Below are positions 54,171 through 61,233 of a stretch of 61,233 nucleotides of DNA, in pieces. The notes under the pieces were generated by a model, which saw only the letters and a list, made by a program, of their open reading frames with translations, was not told where the DNA came from and made no database searches. Each line of letters opens with the position of its first letter. Position 1 is the first letter of the stretch. A program made the translations under genes and the position numbers. This stretch comes from an uncultured Bacteroidota bacterium (lineage in GTDB: Bacteria > Bacteroidota > Bacteroidia > Flavobacteriales > UA16): contig CACHDD010000001.1 in NCBI GenBank assembly GCA_902578505.1, forward strand, positions 1 to 61,233, read 5' to 3'.

Positions 54171-54956
54171 ATGAATCTATCCCTAGAAGGAAGAAGGGCG
54201 TTAGTCTGTGGAGCGTCACAGGGCATTGGCCTTGCTGCTGCACAAGAATTAGCTAGCCTTGGTGCAAGAATTACGCTTCTTGCTAGAAATGAAGAATCAC
54301 TTAAATCTGCCCTAGCTACATTACCTAAAGTTAGCTCTGGATCTCACGATTATGCAGTTGCAGATTTTAGCAATTCAAACAATGTTTCAGATTTAGCGAC
54401 AGATCTTGTGAAAACACATGAATTTGATATCTTAATCAACAATACAGGCGGACCTGCCGGAGGGCCTATATCAGAGGCAAACACTGATGATTTTCTTGCA
54501 ACATTTGAGCAACACCTTCTTTGCAATCACAAATTAGTTCAAGCATTATTGCCTGGTATGAAAAGCAGAGGGCACGGACGAATTGTGAATGTAATTAGTA
54601 CGTCTGTAAAAGCTCCTTTGAACAATTTGGGCGTTTCAAATACTATCAGAGGGGCTGTTGCAAATTGGTCAAAAACATTGGCAAATGAAGAGGGAAAAAA
54701 CGGGATAAGAGTAAACAACGTATTACCAGGAGCAACTAATACTTCTAGACTTCAAGGAATCATAGAAACAAAGGCTGATAAGACAGGAAAATCAATAGAT
54801 GAAGTCAAAAATGAAATGATAGGTGCTGTGCCTGCAGGAAGATTTGGAGAACCAAATGAAATAGGATCTGTAATTGCTTTTCTCTGCACTCCAGCAACTG
54901 ACTACATCAGTGGTATTAATTTGCCCGTTGATGGTGGAAGAACCGCCTCTCTTTAA
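54171..54956 (+). CDS. SDR-family protein with altered active site
   Basis: 261 residues from ATG 54171; the in-frame start at 54012 lies inside the divergent mce gene. The N-terminal Rossmann motif is GASQGIGLAAAQELA and NNTGG and the C-terminal GINLPVDGG are normal for 3-oxoacyl-ACP-reductase-like SDRs. However, the catalytic YxxxK position reads SNTIR (NLGVSNTIRGAV): Tyr is Ser and Lys is Arg. A known subgroup of BKR-like SDRs also departs from the catalytic tetrad. It may bind nucleotide without classical reduction, or use other residues. Substrate unknown. Confidence 0.85.
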   Translation: MNLSLEGRRALVCGASQGIGLAAAQELASLGARITLLARNEESLKSALATLPKVSSGSHDYAVADFSNSNNVSDLATDLVKTHEFDILINNTGGPAGGPISEANTDDFLATFEQHLLCNHKLVQALLPGMKSRGHGRIVNVISTSVKAPLNNLGVSNTIRGAVANWSKTLANEEGKNGIRVNNVLPGATNTSRLQGIIETKADKTGKSIDEVKNEMIGAVPAGRFGEPNEIGSVIAFLCTPATDYISGINLPVDGGRTASL

Positions 54957-54959
54957 TAC

Positions 54960-54967
54960 TATATTTG
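54960..54967 (+). promoter_or_regulatory. -7 element for gdhA
   Basis: TATATTTG matches TAnnTTTG, 42 bp before the gdhA ATG. No TTG at ideal -33 spacing. Confidence 0.45.
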
Positions 54968-55000
54968 CTTATACCAAGCGTTTTAATAAACTACGTTTAA

Positions 55001-56353
<1,353 letters not shown>

Positions 56354-56364
56354 TTATAAACTAA

Positions 56365-56703
56365 ATGAAATCTGAAAAAATAAATTTAATTAATTCATTA
56401 GTCCTGATAATATTTGGGCTTTGGGGATATTTTGATACGCAATCATATACTGCATTTATACCTGTTGGATTTGGAAGTATCCTACTATTTTGCAACAACG
56501 GCCTTAAAGCTGAAAATAAAATCGTTTCTCATATAGCTGTATTGTTAACATTTATAATACTTATTGCATTAATTGGAATGCGACTCCCAAAAAGTATTGA
56601 ATCTGGTGGTTTAGGTTTAATTAGAGTTATTGTTATGATTCTAACTTCATCTATGTCGATGTATTCGTTTATAATGAGCTTTATTAAAGCGCGCAGATCG
56701 TAA
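56365..56703 (+). CDS. small integral membrane protein
   Basis: 112 residues with four predicted hydrophobic segments (about residues 8-25, 30-45, 53-73 and 83-107) and a short basic C-terminus (KARRS). The Gly/Leu-rich layout faintly resembles the TMEM14-like group, but I would not assign it. It starts 11 bp after gdhA and precedes the cytochrome gene by 14 bp, so it may be co-transcribed with both. Confidence 0.65.
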   Translation: MKSEKINLINSLVLIIFGLWGYFDTQSYTAFIPVGFGSILLFCNNGLKAENKIVSHIAVLLTFIILIALIGMRLPKSIESGGLGLIRVIVMILTSSMSMYSFIMSFIKARRS

Positions 56704-56717
56704 TAATCCTCTTTTTT

Positions 56718-57044
56718 ATGCGATTTATTGTTTTTGTCTCATGTGTCATTGTCGTTTTCTATTCATGCGGAAACAATCCAGAGAAAAAAAACAACATACA
56801 ATCGAACAATATGGTTATGGCTGAAGTTGCACGTGTTTATGGATTTAAATGTGCAATTTGTCATGGTAAAGATGGAAGATCAGTCATTAAGAATGCACCA
56901 AATCTAACAGAATCAACCATGTCTCACGCAGAAAGAGTAGCGATTATCAAGTACGGCAAAAACACAATGCCACCACAAAAGGATGTCCTAGATAGCAAGA
57001 CAATCGAAGGCATTGCTACTTACATAGAATCATTTAGGGAGTAG
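56718..57044 (+). CDS. small cytochrome c lipoprotein
   Basis: 108 residues. The lipoprotein signal ends in VVFYSC (about Cys17). A class I cytochrome c domain has the heme-binding CAICHG motif and a probable axial Met in KNTMPPQKD. It would carry electrons while tethered to the periplasmic membrane face. No partner oxidase is encoded nearby. It precedes hflX by 2 bp. Confidence 0.88.
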   Translation: MRFIVFVSCVIVVFYSCGNNPEKKNNIQSNNMVMAEVARVYGFKCAICHGKDGRSVIKNAPNLTESTMSHAERVAIIKYGKNTMPPQKDVLDSKTIEGIATYIESFRE

Positions 57045-57046
57045 TT

Positions 57047-58210
57047 ATGAGGAGGCGCAGGAAAAAATTAATAGATACTGCCGTAGAGAAGGAAACATGT
57101 GTTCTTGTAGGAGTTGCTACACAACACCAAAAAAGAGAACAACTCGAAGAATACCTAGAAGAACTCGCCTTTTTAGCAACAACAGCTGATGCTTTAACAA
57201 AGAAAGTTTTCATTCAGGGGCTTGATCGTCCAGATGTAAAAACATTTGTTGGGTCTGGTAAATTACAAGAGATCAAAGAATATGTCGAGGCTGAAGAAAT
57301 CGATATGATAATCTTCGACGACGAGTTGAGTGGATCTCAAATTAGAAATATTGAAAAAGAGATTGAGAATGTGAAAATTCTCGATAGGCCAAACCTCATC
57401 CTCGACATTTTTGCTCAAAGAGCTAGAACTGCACACGCAAAAACACAGGTTGAACTAGCCCAATACCAATACCTACTCCCAAGGCTTACCAATATGTGGA
57501 CCCACCTTCAGAAACAAAAAGGTGGTATAGGCATGAAAGGTCCTGGTGAGAAGGAAATTGAGACCGATCGAAGAATCATTCGCGATAGGATTGCACTCCT
57601 AAAAAAGGAATTATCAGCCATTGACAAACAAATGGCAACCCAAAGGAGTAACAGGGGCGCTCTAATAAGAGTTGCTCTAGTAGGCTATACGAACGCTGGG
57701 AAAAGTACCTTGATGACTGCATTATCCAAAAGCGATGTCTTTGCCGAAAACAAGCTTTTTGCTACACTCGACACAACAGTACGAAAAGTTGTGGTAGGCA
57801 ATCTTCCATTTTTGTTGAGCGATACTGTTGGGTTTATCCGCAAGCTTCCTACCCAGCTTATTGAAAGCTTTAAATCGACTCTTGATGAAACAAGGGAAAG
57901 CGATTTCTTAATCCACGTCATCGATGTTAGTCATCCTCAATTTGAGGATCAGCTAAATGTCGTAGATAGGACTCTAAATGAAATAGGATCTGACGATAAG
58001 CCAACGCTATTGCTCTTTAACAAAATAGACCAAATCGAGGAAGAAGACGTACTCACTGGCCTACAAGAGAGATTTGAAAAGGACGGCCGCGACGTATTCT
58101 TCATGAGCGCACTCAACAAAGACGATGTGATGAGGTTGAGGGATGAACTTTATCTAAGAGTTAAAGAACTTCACGCTAAGCGCTATCCATACAATCAATT
58201 CTTATATTAG
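57047..58210 (+). CDS. hflX: GTPase HflX
   Basis: 387 residues. N-terminal HflX domain with GSGKLQEIKEYV and DDELSGSQIRNIE, the QYLLPRLTNMWTHLQKQKGGIGMKGPGEKEIETDRR linker region in part, then the G domain: P-loop VGYTNAGKSTL, DTVGFIRKLPTQLIESFKSTL (G3) and NKID (G4). HflX binds the 50S subunit and splits stalled ribosomes. Followed after 4 bp by rbfA, another ribosome factor. Confidence 0.95.
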   Translation: MRRRRKKLIDTAVEKETCVLVGVATQHQKREQLEEYLEELAFLATTADALTKKVFIQGLDRPDVKTFVGSGKLQEIKEYVEAEEIDMIIFDDELSGSQIRNIEKEIENVKILDRPNLILDIFAQRARTAHAKTQVELAQYQYLLPRLTNMWTHLQKQKGGIGMKGPGEKEIETDRRIIRDRIALLKKELSAIDKQMATQRSNRGALIRVALVGYTNAGKSTLMTALSKSDVFAENKLFATLDTTVRKVVVGNLPFLLSDTVGFIRKLPTQLIESFKSTLDETRESDFLIHVIDVSHPQFEDQLNVVDRTLNEIGSDDKPTLLLFNKIDQIEEEDVLTGLQERFEKDGRDVFFMSALNKDDVMRLRDELYLRVKELHAKRYPYNQFLY

Positions 58211-58214
58211 TCTC

Positions 58215-58554
58215 ATGTCTAGCATTCGCCAAGAAAAAAGTAGCCAACCTCATCAAGCAGGAATTGAGCATAATTTTTCAGCAAAACTCATCAATGAGGT
58301 ATGATGGGATTTTCATCACAGTTACGTTGGTGAGGATGTCGCCTGATTTGGGCTTAGCAAAAGTCTTCCTAAGTTTTATGGCGGTTAAAGACACTGAGAA
58401 AGCTCTTCGAAAAGTAAAGAAAGAGGCGACTTGGACAAGGAAAACCCTGGCTGGAGTGATAGGGAAGCAAGTTAGGCGCATCCCTGAATTACAGTTCTAC
58501 ATTGACGACAGTTTAGATTACTTCGAAGCTGTAGAAGAAGCCCTGAAAAGTTAA
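58215..58554 (+). pseudogene. rbfA: ribosome-binding factor A with an apparent frameshift near the start
   Basis: From ATG 58215 the frame begins with the conserved RbfA start MSSIRQEK and then goes wrong. From about 58240 the next frame continues exactly as RbfA should: VANLIKQELSIIFQQN, then VTLVRMSPDLGLAKVFLSFM, RRIPELQFYIDDSLDYFEAVEEAL. The break is at GAAAAAAG (A6 at 58234-58239); five A would restore one frame of about 112 codons. No ATG, GTG or TTG upstream in the second frame gives the full protein. RbfA assists 16S rRNA maturation and is usually dispensable only conditionally, so a sequencing or assembly indel is the likeliest reason. Confidence 0.8.
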
Positions 58555-58557
58555 AGT

Positions 58558-59739
58558 GTGAGATTACCTGTAAAACTTGCATTACGATACGTTTTTAAGC
58601 CTAGGTCTAGGAAACTAGTCCACATTATAAGTGCAATTTCGATGTTTGTCATAGCCCTCGTTACGGCAGCTATGATAATTGTTTTGAGTGCCTTTAATGG
58701 ATTAGAAAAATTGGTTATAGATTTGTTTGGCACCCTTGATTCTGACCTTGCTATAGTTCCAGTTTCAGGAGAAGTTGTAGACGCAGATATCTCTGGAGTT
58801 CTAAGTACAAGCCCTCATGTAGCGCATTACTCTGCCATCATAGAGAGCGAGGCAATTATCTCTGCAAATGGAACATCAGAGATATGCTCTGTTTTAGGAG
58901 TAGATAGCAATTACAATAAGGTTTGTCCGATTGAAAAATCTCTAGTGGGAGGATCATGGAGAAGCGATTGCTCTATCCTTGGATATGGAATAAAAACTGC
59001 TTTGAGATTGCCTGCTGACACTCTTATGCAAGAGACAATAATATTTGGCGCACCAATAAGAGGCAAAAAACTAAGCAGGCACAAAGAATCAGCATTTAAA
59101 AAATTACCTTTAAGCGCATGTGGTGTGTTTTCAATAAATGCAGATTTAGATACGAGGTATGTCATAGTGCCTTTAGAATTTGCTGCTGAATTATTTGGTC
59201 GTGTTGGTCAAGTAAGCAGGTTTGAGATCAAACTAGCTGAAGGCTCAACAATTGAAGATTTAAAAGAATTACAAGTTGGAGATGCGTACACTTTGCGAAC
59301 TGTTGGAGAGAAGCATCGATTCATAACCCAAACCAACAGAGCAGAAAAGTGGGCCACCTTCGTAATACTTAGCTTCATTTTAATTGTAGCTGCATTCAAC
59401 ATCCTTGCCTCTCTAACTATGATGCTAATAGAGAAAAAAGAGGATCTCACAATTTTTAAAGCAATGGGTATGAAGAGTCGAGATATAGAAATGACATTTT
59501 CTGTTCAGGGGCTTGCAATAAATGTGTTTGGCGGATTTGTGGGAACAATGATTGGTATATCGCTTGTCTTATCTCAGGCCACATGGGGTATCATCACACT
59601 CGAAGGGTCTGTTGTTCCTGCTTATCCGGTTTTATTAAAGATAGGTGACATAATAGGAATTCTGGCTGTAGTAATTGGAATAGGTGGGCTCGGCTCTGCC
59701 GCTATGGTGAGATTCCTAATTAGAAAAATTGTGGTCTGA
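58558..59739 (+). CDS. LolC/LolE-type lipoprotein-releasing ABC permease
   Basis: 393 residues with a GTG start four bases after rbfA. Four hydrophobic segments in the MacB/LolC arrangement: one at about residues 20-45, then a periplasmic domain, then three in the FtsX-like C-terminal region (FVILSFILIVAAFNILASLTMMLIEKKEDLTIFKAMG is a hallmark block, given here in outline). It would pull lipoproteins from the inner membrane with LolD, not encoded here. It overlaps convergent dusB by 24 bp. Confidence 0.9.
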   Translation: MRLPVKLALRYVFKPRSRKLVHIISAISMFVIALVTAAMIIVLSAFNGLEKLVIDLFGTLDSDLAIVPVSGEVVDADISGVLSTSPHVAHYSAIIESEAIISANGTSEICSVLGVDSNYNKVCPIEKSLVGGSWRSDCSILGYGIKTALRLPADTLMQETIIFGAPIRGKKLSRHKESAFKKLPLSACGVFSINADLDTRYVIVPLEFAAELFGRVGQVSRFEIKLAEGSTIEDLKELQVGDAYTLRTVGEKHRFITQTNRAEKWATFVILSFILIVAAFNILASLTMMLIEKKEDLTIFKAMGMKSRDIEMTFSVQGLAINVFGGFVGTMIGISLVLSQATWGIITLEGSVVPAYPVLLKIGDIIGILAVVIGIGGLGSAAMVRFLIRKIVV

Positions 59740-60711
59740 AAACGTCTCTGAGATAAACTTTAATTTATCCCTTATCTCGTCAGGAGTTTCAAAGGTCACA
59801 AGATCTAATCTGTGCTTTTTGAAATCTGGAATACCCTTAAAGTAGTTCGCGTAATGCCTACGCATTTCAACTATACCAAGCCTATCCCCTTTCCAGTCTA
59901 ATGACCTTTCAAAATGCATAGTAACTGCCTCTATCCTTTCTGTCATCCCTGGTGATGGAAGATGTTCTCCCGTTGCCATGAAGTGCTTAATTTCATTAAA
60001 AACCCAAGGGCTTCCAATAGACGCTCTACCAATCATAATTCCATCGACCCCATATTTTACTTTGTACTCAACAGCCTTTTCTGGTGAATCAATATCTCCA
60101 TTACCGAACACTGGAATCTTCATCCTAGGGTTGTTTTTGACTGCTGATATAAGAGACCAATCTGCTGACCCCTTATACATTTGGGCCCTAGTCCTCCCGT
60201 GAATACTGATAGCCTTAATACCTACATCTTGAAGTCTTTCAGCAACCTCTACGATATATTTACTATCATCATCCCAACCCAACCTAGTCTTTACTGTAAC
60301 CGGAAGTTTACAAGTATCAACTATCTCCTTAGTCATCTCGACCATCTTAGGAATGTCTTGCAATATCCCTGCACCGGCACCCTTAAGTGCAACCTTCTTA
60401 ACAGGGCACCCGTAGTTAATATCAATAATGTCTGGGCCTGTAGCTTCAGCAATTTCAGCAGCTTCTCTCATAGGGGCTATGTTTCCACCAAAAATCTGAA
60501 TTCCTATTGGACGTTCGTATTCAAAAATATCTAGCTTTTGTTTGCTCTTTGCAGCGTCGCGAATCAGTCCCTCAGAGCTAATGAACTCTGTGTACATGAC
60601 ATCAGCTCCGTATTTTTTGCATACTGCACGAAACGGCGGATCACTCACATCCTCCATTGGAGCTAGTAAAAGAGGAAATTCTCCCAAGTCTATATCACCT
60701 ATCCGCACCAT
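59716..60711 (-). CDS. dusB: tRNA-dihydrouridine synthase (DusB-like)
   Basis: 331 residues from ATG 60711; a TTG seven codons earlier lies inside the promoter. FMN TIM-barrel enzyme: PLLLAPMEDVSDPPFRAVC, INYGCPVKKVALKGAGAGI (catalytic Cys in YGCP), VTVKTRLGWD, SIHGRTRAQMYKG and GVDGIMIGRASIGSPWVF. It reduces uridines to dihydrouridine in tRNA D-loops. Its -7 element with a correctly spaced TTG is the best Bacteroidota promoter in the window. Confidence 0.93.
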   Translation of the reverse strand: MVRIGDIDLGEFPLLLAPMEDVSDPPFRAVCKKYGADVMYTEFISSEGLIRDAAKSKQKLDIFEYERPIGIQIFGGNIAPMREAAEIAEATGPDIIDINYGCPVKKVALKGAGAGILQDIPKMVEMTKEIVDTCKLPVTVKTRLGWDDDSKYIVEVAERLQDVGIKAISIHGRTRAQMYKGSADWSLISAVKNNPRMKIPVFGNGDIDSPEKAVEYKVKYGVDGIMIGRASIGSPWVFNEIKHFMATGEHLPSPGMTERIEAVTMHFERSLDWKGDRLGIVEMRRHYANYFKGIPDFKKHRLDLVTFETPDEIRDKLKFISETFSDHNFSN

Positions 60712-60729
60712 TTTATTCCGAACTTGGCG

Positions 60730-60759
60730 CAAAATTAAGACTAGATGAAGTTCCTACAA
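60730..60759 (-). promoter_or_regulatory. full Bacteroidota promoter for dusB
   Basis: On the minus strand TTG (complement of 60757-60759), 19 bp spacer, TAATTTTG (60730-60737): a match to TTG-N19-TAnnTTTG. It lies 18 bp before the dusB ATG and overlaps the first codons of the divergent gene. Confidence 0.65.
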
Positions 60760-61233
60760 GACGCTTTTCGCAATTACCACCCTTTGTTGCAATTTATCTT
60801 CATCATGTGCATCGCTCTTATAGGCATGACCCTTGCTGTTTTCATCTCAACTTTTGCTAACACTTGTCTTTGTGATACACCTTTAGATCCGGCACAATAT
60901 CACAAAGTACTTGTCTCTGCTAATTCTAAAGAAGGAGTTTGTGGTAATTTGGTAATGAATAGCATAAACCAAATCCTAGCATTCATAGGAGCTGGAATAG
61001 TATACAACATATTAAGCCCTGGCCTTGGGGTTGGATTAAATACCAAAAGCTCTTCTGGAAATTTCTGGAAATTTGTCATTGGAGCAGTTGTTATGACTCT
61101 AGCTTTTTCTCCATTTTTAGATCTCACATATAGATTAAACGAATGGGTCCTTCAAGGGACTAGTTTCCATGCATTTGCCTCTGGACTTGAAGCACAAGCA
61201 CTTGTATTAACAAAGGCAATGCTAAATATTGAA
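60745..61233 (+). CDS. integral membrane protein, 5' part (possible CPBP/CAAX-type)
   Basis: ATG at 60745, open to the window end (163 codons). Hydrophobic segments at about residues 13-35, 62-85 and 105-125, with a periplasmic-side loop containing CLCD. SPFLDLTYRLNEWVL resembles the region that precedes the glutamate motif in Bacteroidota CPBP intramembrane proteases, but the catalytic EExxxR and HxxN motifs would lie beyond the window. The assignment is therefore tentative. It is divergent from dusB, with overlapping promoter space. Confidence 0.55.
   Translation, partial: MKFLQDAFRNYHPLLQFIFIMCIALIGMTLAVFISTFANTCLCDTPLDPAQYHKVLVSANSKEGVCGNLVMNSINQILAFIGAGIVYNILSPGLGVGLNTKSSSGNFWKFVIGAVVMTLAFSPFLDLTYRLNEWVLQGTSFHAFASGLEAQALVLTKAMLNIE

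Noticed and set aside
58230..58245. A-AAA-AAG type slippery sequence in rbfA as a programmed -1 frameshift
   Set aside because: The change of frame needed to continue RbfA is +1 (skip one base), not -1, and no stimulatory hairpin is evident, so a classic -1 site does not explain it.

Overview
The window looks like a chromosomal segment of a marine-type Bacteroidota, most likely order Flavobacteriales. The sequence evidence is: proteins with type IX secretion sorting domains of both type A (20479-22131) and type B (39091-41760); a large TonB-dependent receptor with a carboxypeptidase-like N-terminal domain; a DUF5686 protein; SDR-type threonine dehydrogenase; kynurenine 3-monooxygenase; many TAnnTTTG -7 promoter elements; and an absence of clear Shine-Dalgarno sequences. 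Composition is AT-rich and even. I see no insertion sequence, prophage, integrase, CRISPR array or rRNA. There is one tRNA (Pro, GGG). Genes are tightly packed, with many 1-11 bp overlaps, and only one gene-free stretch exceeds 300 bp (46761-47221).

Layout. 1-12,000: end of a CorC/GldE-like CBS protein, ppiD-like foldase, queA, threonine dehydrogenase, cysS, an M28/glutaminyl-cyclase lipoprotein, pheS, a cyclophilin lipoprotein, small hypotheticals and a SulP anion transporter. 12,000-18,740: tRNA-Pro, pheT, an acyltransferase, a two-domain VOC protein and a PhoB/PhoR-type two-component pair. 18,720-25,403: a probable phosphate island with direct-repeat Pho-box-like sites, an unannotated 27-residue membrane peptide, a PiT phosphate transporter, a secreted T9SS protein and a TonB-dependent receptor. 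25,400-38,500: MBL hydrolase, TolB-like protein, half-size TauE/SafE protein, M20 amidohydrolase, recQ, then kdsD-tatC-DUF5686-lptB (envelope biogenesis and export). 38,469-46,760: ribE, a T9SS type B adhesin-like protein, pdxA, yceD-rpmF and fabH-accB-accC (fatty-acid initiation). 47,222-54,956: two flippase-like membrane proteins flanking panD and a DUF3109 protein, a trans-sulfuration enzyme with kynurenine monooxygenase, an outer-membrane protein, methylmalonyl-CoA epimerase and an atypical SDR. 55,010-61,233: gdhA, a small membrane protein, a cytochrome c lipoprotein, hflX, an apparently frameshifted rbfA, a LolC/E permease, dusB and the start of a CPBP-type membrane protein.

The most interesting region is the candidate phosphate regulon. 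TTAAC direct repeats with 11-bp periodicity sit at the 3' end of phoR, and a second set with the same 6+5 bp internal spacing sits at the 3' end of the PiT gene. Together they suggest that the adjacent two-component system controls inner-membrane uptake (PiT plus a tiny membrane peptide) and a surface T9SS protein/TonB receptor pair that could supply phosphate or a phosphorylated substrate across the outer membrane. This link is inferred from sequence and context. Most of the rest is ordinary core genome. The second anomaly of note is rbfA, where the conserved N-terminus is separated from the rest of the protein by one extra A in an A6 run.
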